Part shown: piece by piece, positions 25,938 to 35,591 of the stretch
Layout of the letters: every line of letters starts with the position of its first letter
How positions within the stretch are numbered: the first letter of the stretch is position 1
Assembly: GCA_041396985.1 (NCBI GenBank)
Contig: JAWKXO010000004.1
Coordinates: 62,001 to 126,000 of the forward strand
Length of the DNA: 64,000 bases
Reading direction: 5' to 3'
Source of the DNA: Emcibacteraceae bacterium
Lineage (GTDB): Bacteria; Pseudomonadota; Alphaproteobacteria; Sphingomonadales; Emcibacteraceae
The notes under the pieces: generated by a model
What the model saw: only the letters and a program-made list of their open reading frames with translations
What the model was told of the DNA's origin: nothing
The model's database searches: none
Program-made: the position numbers and the translations under genes

Positions 25938-27293
25938 ATGATTGAAAAAGTACTCATTGCCAACCGCGGTGAAATTGCCCTTCGTATTCACAGAGCCTGC
26001 CATGAAATGGGCATTAAAACCGTTGCTGTGCATTCAACGGCTGATGAAAGCGCGATGCATGTAAGACTTGCGGATGAAAGCGTTTGTATCGGCCCGCCGT
26101 CATCAACCGACAGTTATCTTAATATCCCGGCAATTATCTCCGCTGCGGAAATTACTGGCGCCGATGCAATTCATCCGGGATATGGCTTTTTATCGGAAAG
26201 CGCCAAATTTGCCGAAATTATTGAAAAGCACGGCATAATATTCATCGGCCCGACGGCAGAACATATCAACCTGATGGGCGATAAAATTTCCGCCAAGGAA
26301 GCGGTTAAAAAAGCCGGCATACCCGTGGTCCCCGGCTCTGACGGGGCCGTCAACGGTTTTAAAGATGCCGCTAAAGTGGCCGCAAAAATCGGCTATCCGG
26401 TCATTGTCAAAGCCGCATCCGGCGGCGGCGGCCGGGGAATGAAGATCGTCCACAGCGAAACCGAACTTGAAATGGCGGTGAGTTCCGCCCAGCGTGAAGC
26501 CGCCGCGTCATTCGGCGATGGTACAGTTTATCTGGAAAAATTTCTGACTACGCCAAGGCATATTGAAATACAGGTACTGGCCGACACCCATGGCAATGTA
26601 GTGCATCTGGGTGAGCGGGACTGTTCACTACAGCGCCGCCATCAAAAAATTCTGGAGGAAAGCCCTTCCCCGGCCTTAAAGCCGGAGGAGCGCGAAGAGA
26701 TTGGAGAGATTTGCCGCAAAGCCATACAGGCCATCGGTTATCGCGGTGCCGGAACCATTGAATTTCTTTATGAAAATGGCGGGTTTTATTTCATTGAAAT
26801 GAATACCCGTCTACAGGTTGAACATCCGGTTACGGAAATGATTACCGGCATTGACCTTGTGCGGGAACAGATCCGTGTTGCTGACGGGCTGCCGCTCCAG
26901 TTTTCACAGAAGGACATTACCTTTTCCGGTCATGCCATCGAATGCCGTATCAATGCGGAAGACCCCTTTACTTTTGCCCCTTCACCGGGCCAGGTTAAGG
27001 ATTATCATACCCCGGGCGGTCTTGGTGTGCGGGTCGATAGCGGTCTTTATGCCCGCTACAGAATTCCGCCCTATTATGACAGCATGATTGCCAAACTGAT
27101 CGTTCACGGTAAAACCCGTAATGAATGCCTGATGCGCCTGCGGCGCTCGCTCGAGGAATATGTAATTGACGGCATAAAAACCACCATTCCCCTTCATCAG
27201 AAACTTATTCATGAAGAGGATTTTATCAACGGAAATTACAATATTCACTGGCTTGAACATTATCTGGCACGACTGGCAAAAGAAGATAAATAA
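25938..27293 (+). CDS. accC: Biotin carboxylase subunit of acetyl-CoA carboxylase
   Basis: ATP-dependent carboxylation of biotin on AccB. The 451-residue protein shows the ATP-grasp and carboxylase motifs: IEKVLIANRGEIALRIHRAC at the start, IHPGYGFLSE near residue 77, the glycine loop KAASGGGGRGMKIV near 157, RDCSLQRRHQKILEE near 232 and the catalytic EMNTRLQVEHPVTE near 287. Cotranscribed with accB (11-base gap) and aat (12-base gap). Confidence 0.98.
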   Translation: MIEKVLIANRGEIALRIHRACHEMGIKTVAVHSTADESAMHVRLADESVCIGPPSSTDSYLNIPAIISAAEITGADAIHPGYGFLSESAKFAEIIEKHGIIFIGPTAEHINLMGDKISAKEAVKKAGIPVVPGSDGAVNGFKDAAKVAAKIGYPVIVKAASGGGGRGMKIVHSETELEMAVSSAQREAAASFGDGTVYLEKFLTTPRHIEIQVLADTHGNVVHLGERDCSLQRRHQKILEESPSPALKPEEREEIGEICRKAIQAIGYRGAGTIEFLYENGGFYFIEMNTRLQVEHPVTEMITGIDLVREQIRVADGLPLQFSQKDITFSGHAIECRINAEDPFTFAPSPGQVKDYHTPGGLGVRVDSGLYARYRIPPYYDSMIAKLIVHGKTRNECLMRLRRSLEEYVIDGIKTTIPLHQKLIHEEDFINGNYNIHWLEHYLARLAKEDK

Positions 27294-27305
27294 AGGTTCC
27301 GGCAT

Positions 27306-27962
27306 ATGGAGATCACAAGAGAACTCCTGCTAAGTGCTTATATGCAGGGTATTTTTCCCATGGCGGAAAGTGCCGATGCCGATGATGTTTTCTGGGTTGA
27401 TCCGGACGAGCGGGGCATTTTTCCGCTGGATAAATTCCATGTTCCCAAAAAACTGGCAAAGACAATTCGTGCAGAACCGTTTGATGTTCGCATCAACACG
27501 GCCTTTCGCGATGTGATGCTGAAATGCGCGGAACCGACCGATAATATCGACCGTCAGAACACCTGGATTAATGATATTATTTTGCAGCGTTACTGTGAAC
27601 TTCATGAACTTGGCTATGCCCATAGTGTTGAATGCTGGCAGGATGATACACTGGTCGGTGGTCTTTATGGCGTTTCCCTGAATGGTGCCTTTTGTGGTGA
27701 AAGCATGTTTCATACTGTCACCGATGCCAGCAAAATCGCCCTTGTTTATCTGGTAGCCCGGCTAATTGTCGGGGGTTATGTTTTACTGGATACCCAGTTT
27801 GTGACTGACCATCTAAGCCAGTTTGGTGCCATTGAAATTCCGCGGCTTGATTACCGTCAGCGCCTGAAAGAAGCCCTTGCCGTTGAGGATGCTGATTTTT
27901 ATTCGCTGCCCGAGGATGCAGACGGATCAACCATTTTACAGTCAATCACCCAGACATCATAA
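27306..27962 (+). CDS. aat: Leucyl/phenylalanyl-tRNA--protein transferase
   Basis: Transfers Leu or Phe from tRNA to proteins with N-terminal Lys or Arg, marking them for ClpAP (N-degron pathway). The 218-residue sequence has LLSAYMQGIFPMAE, FWVDPDERGIFPLD near residue 30, TWINDIILQRYCELHELGYAHSVE (motif core around residue 90), GGLYGVSLNGAFCGESMF near 120 and DTQFVTDHLSQFGA near 160. Its 3' end overlaps the convergent DUF2155 gene by 64 bases. This aat / DUF2155 / mlaD / NDUFA12 order is common in alphaproteobacteria. Confidence 0.96.
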   Translation: MEITRELLLSAYMQGIFPMAESADADDVFWVDPDERGIFPLDKFHVPKKLAKTIRAEPFDVRINTAFRDVMLKCAEPTDNIDRQNTWINDIILQRYCELHELGYAHSVECWQDDTLVGGLYGVSLNGAFCGESMFHTVTDASKIALVYLVARLIVGGYVLLDTQFVTDHLSQFGAIEIPRLDYRQRLKEALAVEDADFYSLPEDADGSTILQSITQTS

Positions 27963-28288
27963 ACCGCATGTTCAAGCGGTGATACCGCCGGGGAAGAGGC
28001 AAACATCCAGCCGGTGAAGATTTTTTGTGGCTCGCCACCATGACCAAGATCATTAATTTCAAGAAAGGCAACCGATTCCGGCGTTTCTTCCGGCGGGTTT
28101 GAGCGGCAGTTCCGCATGGTTATTTCCAGCGTGCCGAATTTGGCGGTTTGATCACGGGCGATGTCAAGTGTTTCAAGTTTGGCCGTAATTTTATCAAGCG
28201 CACCCAAGGTCACGACCGGCACCTGCTGGGCATGAGCTGCCGCCGTCAAAAGACCTAGAAAAATGATTGTCAATGTTCCGCGTAACAT
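27899..28288 (-). CDS. DUF2155 domain periplasmic protein
   Basis: A 129-residue exported protein (signal peptide LTIIFLGLLTAAAHAQ). The DUF2155 core is clear: GALDKITAKLETLDI, FGTLEITMRNCRSNPPEETPE, then FTGWMFASSPAVSPLEHAVYDVW and a final VIDCK. The two cysteines probably form a disulfide. Function unknown; the family is nearly restricted to alphaproteobacteria and lies next to mlaD-like and NDUFA12 genes. Five bases separate it from mlaD. Confidence 0.9.
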   Translation of the reverse strand: MLRGTLTIIFLGLLTAAAHAQQVPVVTLGALDKITAKLETLDIARDQTAKFGTLEITMRNCRSNPPEETPESVAFLEINDLGHGGEPQKIFTGWMFASSPAVSPLEHAVYDVWVIDCKMVDPSASSGSE

Positions 28289-28293
28289 AACCG

Positions 28294-28740
28294 TTACTCG
28301 CTTTTATCGCCACTTGAAAATTTGCTTAACAGCCCCAGAAGGTCAACCGCCCCCTGCGTTTCAATAATCTGATCACCCGGCGCAAGCATCACATCACTGC
28401 CACCCGGGTCAAGAACAAGATAATTTCCGCCCAGCAATCCTTCCGAAGTAATTTTGGCAAAGGTATCTTCAGGGAGTTTGATGCTCGGATCGATATTAAT
28501 TTCGACCACCGCGCCATATGTATCATGATTAAGATGCAAACTGGTGATACTGCCAACCTTGATGCCGCTGATTTTGACTTCACCACCAACGGCAAGGCCG
28601 TCAATTTTGTCAAATTCGGCCGTGTAGCTTGCCCCGCTGGTGGCACCGACACCGGAATTACTGAAAGCAAAATAGAGAAAACCGCCGGTAATAAGCAGGA
28701 CTATTGCCCCCATTATCGTCTCTACAAGATTACTTCTCAT
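28294..28740 (-). CDS. mlaD: Outer-membrane lipid asymmetry protein MlaD
   Basis: A 148-residue MCE-domain protein with one N-terminal membrane anchor (TIMGAIVLLITGGFLYFAFS). The MCE domain follows: YTAEFDKIDGLAVGGEVKISGIKVG (motif around residue 43-65), then SEGLLGGNYLVLDPGG. MlaD is the hexameric substrate-binding component of the MlaFEDB phospholipid transporter in the inner membrane. The other mla genes are not in this window. Confidence 0.93.
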   Translation of the reverse strand: MRSNLVETIMGAIVLLITGGFLYFAFSNSGVGATSGASYTAEFDKIDGLAVGGEVKISGIKVGSITSLHLNHDTYGAVVEINIDPSIKLPEDTFAKITSEGLLGGNYLVLDPGGSDVMLAPGDQIIETQGAVDLLGLLSKFSSGDKSE

Positions 28741-28761
28741 ATAATGCTCCTGATTATGGGT

Positions 28762-29151
28762 TTAACTGCCAGGGGTCCAGGCTTCATAATCGCCTGTTGA
28801 TTTCTGCCTGACACCGCCTTCTGATAATGCGCCCTTTGGATAATAGGCATTTACAGTGCCGGTCTGGTTGGGAAGGTGTTCTTTTTCCCAGCTTTTAATG
28901 ATCCTTGGACTTTCAAGTGGCGTCTGATCAACAATTTTATGCAGCCAGGCATGCCACTCCGCCGGAATGGCGCTTGCTTCGATTTCACCGGCGAAAATAA
29001 CCCAGCGTTTTTTACGGTCCTTGGATACATAATAACTGTTTCCGAGCTTATCCTCGCCCACTTTTACGCCCTTAAAATATGTGTGTAAAAGGGTACCGAT
29101 CGTCCCAACATGCCACCAACCGAAAATTCGTCTAATCAATCTAACAATCAT
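28762..29151 (-). CDS. NDUFA12-type accessory subunit of complex I
   Basis: A 129-residue protein of the NDUFA12 / B17.2 family, a supernumerary NADH dehydrogenase subunit shared by alphaproteobacteria and mitochondria. Marks: HTYFKGVKVGEDKLGNSYY, KKRWVIFAGEIEASAIPAEWHAWLHK (core near residues 50-72) and PNQTGTVNAYYPKGALSEGG. It heads the minus-strand group with mlaD and DUF2155. Confidence 0.94.
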   Translation of the reverse strand: MIVRLIRRIFGWWHVGTIGTLLHTYFKGVKVGEDKLGNSYYVSKDRKKRWVIFAGEIEASAIPAEWHAWLHKIVDQTPLESPRIIKSWEKEHLPNQTGTVNAYYPKGALSEGGVRQKSTGDYEAWTPGS

Positions 29152-29580
29152 ATTTTATCCACTTATGATGTGAGCCACGTATAAATTTATATCACACTCT
29201 ATACCCTGTGTGCGTAAAGAGAACAACCTTTAAAGCAATTGGCCACATTTATAATTCCTGATTTTGTTTGGAAAGATTGGTCATATTAAGGCGACGCTTT
29301 CATGTCCGCTTCTGAATTATGCCTTTGGCACAATAAATTACAGTCATTTATGGATGTAAATGATTAATTCTGGTCTGTTGTGCCGACTCATCAAAAGCAC
29401 AACATCTAGGTTTACTTTTTACGTCAACCACAAAATATACTAAAAAACGCTTTATGATTTATTGCAGGTAAGTTAGTATTTCGGTCAGAATCATTACATA
29501 AAAATGAAACAAAATTTGGGTCAGTTTAGTCAGTATTTTAATCATTTTTAAAAGGAACAGGACAAAAGGCAGGAACAGAA
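29152..29580. other. 429-base gene-free region upstream of nrdJ
   Basis: The first half carries no ORF or RNA structure that I can support. The second half contains the tandem NrdR-like boxes and the probable nrdJ promoter. The ribosome-binding region before 29581 is AAAAGGAACAGG and a second AGGAA. Confidence 0.6.
29397..29443 (+). promoter_or_regulatory. Tandem NrdR boxes before nrdJ
   Basis: Two imperfect copies of the NrdR consensus aCaCwAtATaTwGtgt: GCACAACATCTAGGTT at 29397-29412 and CCACAAAATATACTAA at 29428-29443, each 11 of 16 matches. They start exactly 31 bases apart, the known spacing for cooperative NrdR binding. The second box covers a -10-like TATACT (29436-29441). NrdR represses ribonucleotide reductase genes when dATP is high. 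Confidence 0.65.
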
Positions 29581-32500
29581 ATGAAGATACAAAGATTTTA
29601 TACGAAATCATCAAAATCAGCTTACGAAGACATTGATTTTCGTAAAGCGGATAGCGAGATTCGCAATCCTGATGGTGAAGTGATCTTTGGTCTTAAAGGC
29701 TTCGAAGTTCCAAATGGCTGGTCACAGGTGGCATCGGATATTATTGCCCAGAAATATTTCCGCAAAGCCGGTGTTCCTGCCCGCTTAAAAGCGGTCCCTG
29801 AAAAAGATGTGCCAAAATGGCTGTGGCGGCATGAGGCGGATCAGGATGCGCTTTCCGCCCTGCCCGAAGCGGAAAGATACGGCCCGGAAACCAGCGCCAA
29901 ACAGGTTTTTAACCGGCTTGCCGGAACATGGACATACTGGGGCTGGAAGGGCGGCTATTTTGAAAGCGAGAAAGACGCCCGTTCCTTTTATGATGAGCTT
30001 AGCTTTATGCTGGCAGCACAAATGTGTGCGCCCAATTCGCCGCAATGGTTTAATACAGGCCTACATTGGGCTTACGGTATCGATGGGCCATCTCAGGGCC
30101 ATTATTATGTCGATTATGAAACAAAAAAACTGACAAAATCGAAAAGTGCCTATGAACATCCGCAGCCCCATGCCTGTTTCATTCAGGGGGTGAGTGACGA
30201 TCTGGTCAGTGACGGCGGCATTATGGATTTATGGACCCGTGAAGCCCGCCTGTTCAAATATGGCTCGGGCACCGGCAGCAACTTTTCCAACATTCGCGGG
30301 CTTGGGGAACAGCTTTCCGGCGGCGGGTCGTCATCCGGCCTGATGAGCTTTTTAAAAATCGGTGATAAAGCGGCGGGCGCTATCAAATCAGGCGGCACAA
30401 CAAGACGTGCGGCAAAAATGGTAATCGTCGATATTGACCATCCGGATGTTGAGGAATTCATCAACTGGAAAGTGATTGAGGAGCAAAAAGTTTCCGCCCT
30501 AGTCACCGGATCAAGAATTACTGAAAAGCACGCAAAAGCAATTATTGCGGCCTGCGATGCTGAAACGGAAGATGGCTTTGATCCCAAAATAAACGAAGAA
30601 CTTAAAAAAGCGGTTATTTCAGCGCGTCGTGATCTTATCCCGGAAAACACCATTCAGCGCGTCATCGGCTTTGCCAAACAGGGCTTTACCGACATTGATT
30701 TTAAAACCTATGATACCGACTGGGATTCAGAGGCCTATTCAACAGTTTCAGGGCAGAATTCAAACAATACTGTCCGCGTCACAGACGACTTTATGAAAGC
30801 GGTTGAAAATGGTGATGACTGGAACCTGACACGCCGTGTTGACGGTAAAATCCATAAAACGGTTTCCGCCATGGACCTGTGGGAAGATATCGGCTTAAGC
30901 GCCTGGCAATGTGCTGACCCGGGATTACAGTTCCACACCACAATCAATGACTGGCATACCTGCCCCAATTCGGGGGAAATCAGGGCTTCAAACCCCTGCT
31001 CGGAATATATGTTCCTTGATGATACCGCGTGCAATCTGGCATCCCTTAACCTGATGAAATTTAAAAGCGCAGCAGGTGAGTTCGATGTTGAAAGTTTCGA
31101 ACATGCCACACGTTTATGGACAATCGTGCTTGAAATCTCGGTCATGATGGCGCAGTTCCCATCACAGGAAATCGCCCAGCGCAGCTATGATTTCAGGACC
31201 CTGGGGCTTGGTTTTGCCAATATTGGTGCATTGATTATGTCCTGCGGTTATTCCTATGACAGTGACAAGGGCCGCGCCCTTTGCGGTTCAATCAGTGCGC
31301 TGATGACCGGTGTCTGTTATAAAACATCAGCGGAAATGGCGTCCGAGCTTGGTGCTTTCCCGAAATATCATCAAAACCGCACCCCAATGCTGCAGGTGAT
31401 CCATAATCATCGCACCGCTGCCTGGGGCAAATCCTACTACCGCGGGCTACACACAAAACCGGCACCGCTTGATATTGCAAACTGTCCCTATAAAGATATT
31501 GCCATTGCCGCCGGGCGCGCATGGGATGTTGCGTTGGCCATTGGTGAAAAGCATGGATACCGAAATGCTCAGACTACGGTCATTGCCCCAACCGGAACAA
31601 TAGGACTGGTGATGGATTGCGATACCACTGGCATTGAACCTGACTTTGCCCTTGTTAAATTCAAGAAACTTGCCGGTGGCGGTTATTTCAAAATCATCAA
31701 CCGTATGGTGCCGGAAGCTCTTAAAACGCTTGGCTATACACCAAAGCAGATCGGCGAAATTGCTTCCTATGCGGTCGGGCATGGCAATCTGAAACGTGCC
31801 CCTCATATCAATCATGACAGCCTTAAAGCCAAAGGCTTTGCCACAGCACAGATTGATCAGATCGAAAAGGCGATTGAAAGCGCCTTTGACATCACATTTG
31901 CCTTTAACCGCTGGACCCTTGGTGATGATTTCTGCACGGAAGTTCTTGGCTTCAGTAAAGAACAGATCACCAATCCACAGTTTAATATGCTAAAAGAGCT
32001 CGGCTTCACCAAAGCCCAGATTGAAGAAGCCAATGAACATTGCACAGGGACATTTACCCTTGAAGGGGCCCCTCATTTAAAAGAGGAACATTTACCTGTC
32101 TTTGACTGTGCCAACCCATGCGGTAAAAAAGGCAAGCGGTTCTTAAACGCCAAAAGCCATATTTATATGATGGCCGCTGCCCAGCCGTTTATTTCCGGGG
32201 CCATTTCAAAAACCATCAATATGGAAGCCAATGCCACAGTCGAAGACTGTAAGGATGCTTATAGGCTTTCATGGCGCCTTGGTCTTAAAGCCAACGCCCT
32301 TTACCGGGATGGCTCAAAACTGAGTCAGCCGCTTAATGCTGTCATACTGGAAGAAGAAGAAATCGAAGCATTGCCGCTATTGGAAAAAACAAGGGCGGTC
32401 ACAGAAAAAATTGTCGAGCGTGTCATTGAACAGTCGACCACAGCAAAGCGCCGCAAACTGCCAACAAGACGGAAAGGATATACCCAAAAAGCCAGCGTCG

Positions 32501-33210
32501 GCGGGCACAAAGTCTATTTGCGTAGCGGTGAATATGACGATGGCACACTTGGTGAAATTTTCATCGATATGCATAAGGAAGGGGCGGCCTTCAGAAGCCT
32601 TATGAATAATTTTGCCATTGCCCTTTCCATTGGTCTTCAATATGGGGTACCGCTGGATGAATATGTCGATGCCTTTACCTTCACCCGTTTTGAACCATCA
32701 GGTCAGGTGACCGGCAATGATGCCATTAAAATGGCAACATCGGTGCTTGATTATATTTTCCGCGAGCTTGCGGTTTCCTATCTTGGCCGCACGGATCTGG
32801 CCCATGTGGTGCCGGATGATCTGATGCCGGATTCTGTTGGCACAGGTGGTCAGGAAATCAGTGCTGATGAATTTATCGCCCAGACTGATACCGCCTTAAA
32901 CCGTGTTATTGGTCTGACCAGCACCGGATATGTCAGAAAAAGCAATCTTTATGTTCTTAAGCAGGAAAGCATTGAAACATCAAAAACCACATCACTGGCG
33001 GTTACTGAACAGGCAAAAATCGCTGTTGGTGCTGAGGAAATGACTGAAACCACACTGACCCAGGAAAGCAGTCGGTCAAGCCTGATCCTTGAAGCCAAGA
33101 TGAAAGGTTACGAAGGAGATGGCTGCGGCGAGTGCGGAAATTTCACAATGGTTCGTAACGGCACCTGCCTTAAATGTGATACTTGCGGTGCTACCAACGG
33201 CTGTTCATAA
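29581..33210 (+). CDS. nrdJ: Vitamin B12-dependent ribonucleotide reductase (class II)
   Basis: Reduces ribonucleotides to deoxyribonucleotides with adenosylcobalamin as radical source, so it works with or without oxygen. The 1,209-residue length fits the long alphaproteobacterial NrdJ. Visible are NSPQWFNTGLHWAYG near residue 158, the catalytic segment SNPCSEYMFLDDTACNLAS near 473, APTGTIGLVMDCDTTGIEPD near 670 and a C-terminal zinc ribbon with CGECGNF and CLKCDTCG. No class I or III genes are visible. Expected to be NrdR-controlled through the tandem boxes upstream. Confidence 0.97.
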   Translation: MKIQRFYTKSSKSAYEDIDFRKADSEIRNPDGEVIFGLKGFEVPNGWSQVASDIIAQKYFRKAGVPARLKAVPEKDVPKWLWRHEADQDALSALPEAERYGPETSAKQVFNRLAGTWTYWGWKGGYFESEKDARSFYDELSFMLAAQMCAPNSPQWFNTGLHWAYGIDGPSQGHYYVDYETKKLTKSKSAYEHPQPHACFIQGVSDDLVSDGGIMDLWTREARLFKYGSGTGSNFSNIRGLGEQLSGGGSSSGLMSFLKIGDKAAGAIKSGGTTRRAAKMVIVDIDHPDVEEFINWKVIEEQKVSALVTGSRITEKHAKAIIAACDAETEDGFDPKINEELKKAVISARRDLIPENTIQRVIGFAKQGFTDIDFKTYDTDWDSEAYSTVSGQNSNNTVRVTDDFMKAVENGDDWNLTRRVDGKIHKTVSAMDLWEDIGLSAWQCADPGLQFHTTINDWHTCPNSGEIRASNPCSEYMFLDDTACNLASLNLMKFKSAAGEFDVESFEHATRLWTIVLEISVMMAQFPSQEIAQRSYDFRTLGLGFANIGALIMSCGYSYDSDKGRALCGSISALMTGVCYKTSAEMASELGAFPKYHQNRTPMLQVIHNHRTAAWGKSYYRGLHTKPAPLDIANCPYKDIAIAAGRAWDVALAIGEKHGYRNAQTTVIAPTGTIGLVMDCDTTGIEPDFALVKFKKLAGGGYFKIINRMVPEALKTLGYTPKQIGEIASYAVGHGNLKRAPHINHDSLKAKGFATAQIDQIEKAIESAFDITFAFNRWTLGDDFCTEVLGFSKEQITNPQFNMLKELGFTKAQIEEANEHCTGTFTLEGAPHLKEEHLPVFDCANPCGKKGKRFLNAKSHIYMMAAAQPFISGAISKTINMEANATVEDCKDAYRLSWRLGLKANALYRDGSKLSQPLNAVILEEEEIEALPLLEKTRAVTEKIVERVIEQSTTAKRRKLPTRRKGYTQKASVGGHKVYLRSGEYDDGTLGEIFIDMHKEGAAFRSLMNNFAIALSIGLQYGVPLDEYVDAFTFTRFEPSGQVTGNDAIKMATSVLDYIFRELAVSYLGRTDLAHVVPDDLMPDSVGTGGQEISADEFIAQTDTALNRVIGLTSTGYVRKSNLYVLKQESIETSKTTSLAVTEQAKIAVGAEEMTETTLTQESSRSSLILEAKMKGYEGDGCGECGNFTMVRNGTCLKCDTCGATNGCS

Positions 33211-33350
33211 AAAAATTGAAAAAACTTGATTTTATCTGTCAATTCAGACGTAAATTTTACCAAATATTTACCTGATTGGCGCAGTTTGTATTCTTTGGAT
33301 AATGAAACTCTATCCAGATTAGACAAGAGATAAATTAAGGTTCAATTTTC

Positions 33351-35147
33351 ATGACTGGCAAGTCTGGCGCATCACCGTTTTTGTTTTTAAATCAAAAACC
33401 GACTTTGATTTCACGCTCAAAGTCCTTTGATGTATCAAGCCCGGTCACCGACGGAATAGCCATTATCAATGTGGAAGGCGAAGACAGCTTCAGGCTTATT
33501 TCAGCCAACGAAGTCTTTCTTCAGGCAATTTCCAGTGAAGGCCAAAACCCGATCGGCAAATATATTAATATGCTGATCTGGGGTGATAATGTCGAAGATA
33601 ACAAGCTTCAGTCGCATCTTGAAAAATCCCTTATTGAAAGAAAACCGCTGGCTTATATCTGGCAGTTGGTCATTGAAGGAGAAAAGAAAAGCCTGCTCTG
33701 TAAAATTATCCCGCTTCGCACTAAAGAAGGCGATATTGCCCAGATCACAGTGTCCACTTCAGATTTTGATGATAGTGAAAATCTTGAAATCGAGGTAAAC
33801 CGCTATAATTATTATGATGAGCTTACGGGTCTTCCCAATCGGTTTAAATTTTATGAAGAGCTTGAAAGAATGCTTTTTGAAACCAATTCAACCCGGGATG
33901 GTTTTTTTGATCGAAAAGGCATTGAAGGCGCTGTTCTTTTCGTTAATGTCAGAAAGCTTCAGCGCATTAATGAAAGCTATGGATATGAAAAAGGCGACGA
34001 TGCCCTGCAGGCTGTTGCCAAAATGCTGCTTGAAACCATCCAGGAAAATTCAATTCTGGCCCGATTTGCCGATGACCAGTTTGTCATATTTCTGTCGGGA
34101 AGATACTTTGAAAATGTAAAACGCGAAGCCGAAACGCTGGCAAAATCCATCCATCATAATTTTGCCACGCGGGCGACATCAACAAAGAATGATCCGCGCA
34201 TTTCTGTATCTGTTGGTATCGCAACCGGGCTGGCAAACGTCAAAACCATCGAACAGCTTATTCAGCACGCCCATCTGGCCATGAAGCGCAATAAAAATGT
34301 CAGCTCCAATCAAACCGTCATTTTTAATCCGGAACTAAAAACGCAGGCTGCCACTAAGCTGCGCCTTGAAACAGAATTTCGTGAAGCTCTGGCCGCTGAT
34401 GCGCTCGAGCTTTACTATCAGCCTGTGATTAATCTACAAAATGGCCTGATCAGCGGTTTTGAAGCCCTCGCCCGCTGGAATAATTCCCAGCGCGGCAGCA
34501 TTTCCCCACTTGAATTTATTGCCCTTGCCGAAGAAGCCGGGCTTATTATCCCGCTTGGTGAATGGGCCCTGACCACTGCCTGTAAGGACCTGAAATCATG
34601 GATTGATAATAATCTGCTGGCATCATCATTATTTATGGCGGTAAATGTCTCCAGCTCCCATATCATTGCCGGTAATATTGTTGCCCTGACCCGTGATGCC
34701 CTTGCCAAAAGCGGCCTTGACGGTAGCAATCTAAAACTGGAACTGACAGAATCGACCATCATGGAAAATTCGGATATTGCCCGGAATATTCTGCTTGATC
34801 TTAAAACCTATGGGCTTTCCCTAGCTGTGGACGATTTTGGCACCGGATATTCATCGCTATCCTACTTAAGCCGCATTCCGGCAGACACAATTAAAATTGA
34901 CCGCAGCTTTACCAGCATGCTTGACAGCAATCAGGAAGGGAACAATATCATTAAAGTGATTATTGATCTCGCCAAATCCCTTGGCATGACCATTATTGCC
35001 GAAGGGATTGAAACAAAAGCCCAAATGCAAAAGCTGAAAGAGCTTGGCTGCCATTATGGTCAGGGGTTCCTTTTTTCCAAGGCCATGAGCGCCGATAAAA
35101 TACCTGATCTTATCAATGATCAGCCCTTCAAAAAAATCATAAAATAA
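33351..35147 (+). CDS. PAS-GGDEF-EAL protein, probably a c-di-GMP phosphodiesterase
   Basis: A 598-residue cytoplasmic signalling protein: PAS-like region (~30-140), GGDEF domain (~155-325, YYDELTGLPNRFKFYEEL) and EAL domain (~340-590). The GGDEF signature is ADDQF at 240-244, so cyclase activity should be lost. The EAL domain keeps FEALARWN (370-377), LELTESTIMEN, DDFGTGYSSLSYLSRIPADT (core) and IIAEGIETKAQ, so hydrolysis of cyclic di-GMP is likely, with the degenerate GGDEF perhaps binding GTP. No membrane segment. It stands between nrdJ and yciA, apparently in its own unit. Confidence 0.9.
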   Translation: MTGKSGASPFLFLNQKPTLISRSKSFDVSSPVTDGIAIINVEGEDSFRLISANEVFLQAISSEGQNPIGKYINMLIWGDNVEDNKLQSHLEKSLIERKPLAYIWQLVIEGEKKSLLCKIIPLRTKEGDIAQITVSTSDFDDSENLEIEVNRYNYYDELTGLPNRFKFYEELERMLFETNSTRDGFFDRKGIEGAVLFVNVRKLQRINESYGYEKGDDALQAVAKMLLETIQENSILARFADDQFVIFLSGRYFENVKREAETLAKSIHHNFATRATSTKNDPRISVSVGIATGLANVKTIEQLIQHAHLAMKRNKNVSSNQTVIFNPELKTQAATKLRLETEFREALAADALELYYQPVINLQNGLISGFEALARWNNSQRGSISPLEFIALAEEAGLIIPLGEWALTTACKDLKSWIDNNLLASSLFMAVNVSSSHIIAGNIVALTRDALAKSGLDGSNLKLELTESTIMENSDIARNILLDLKTYGLSLAVDDFGTGYSSLSYLSRIPADTIKIDRSFTSMLDSNQEGNNIIKVIIDLAKSLGMTIIAEGIETKAQMQKLKELGCHYGQGFLFSKAMSADKIPDLINDQPFKKIIK

Positions 35148-35210
35148 TCACTCGAAATTTTCCGCCCAATTAGGCATAATCAGATTAAAATTCAACACAG
35201 CGGGGTATTT

Positions 35211-35591
35211 ATGAATAAATTATCTGATCGCCAGCCCACCATCCGAACCTTGCCAAGGCACAGCAATATCAATTCAAACGGTCACATTTTCGGTGGCTGG
35301 ATATTATCACAGATGGACAGCGCCGCCGGTGTCGAAGCCATCCGTTATGTCGGCGGCCCTGTCGCAACCGTTGCCATTGAGGCCATGAAATTCCATGCGC
35401 CCGTTAATGTCGGGGATTGGTTAAGCGTCTATACCGACATTACAAAAGTCGGCAGAACGTCATTGACCATCCATATTGAGGTGATGGTGCTCAGACGCGA
35501 TGAGGATAAGGAAATTATGGTCACCGAAGGCGACTTTATATTTGTCGCCCTCGATGATAATCACCGCCCGAAAGAAATCAATAAGTCCTAA
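35211..35591 (+). CDS. yciA: Acyl-CoA thioesterase (YciA family)
   Basis: A 126-residue hotdog-fold thioesterase that hydrolyses acyl-CoA to free acid and CoA. Marks: NSNGHIFGGWILSQMDSAAGVEA (active-site helix near residue 23-43), VAIEAMKFHAPVNVGDWLSVY and a conserved FIFVALD near the end. It overlaps the stop region of the convergent alkaline phosphatase gene by four bases. Confidence 0.92.
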   Translation: MNKLSDRQPTIRTLPRHSNINSNGHIFGGWILSQMDSAAGVEAIRYVGGPVATVAIEAMKFHAPVNVGDWLSVYTDITKVGRTSLTIHIEVMVLRRDEDKEIMVTEGDFIFVALDDNHRPKEINKS

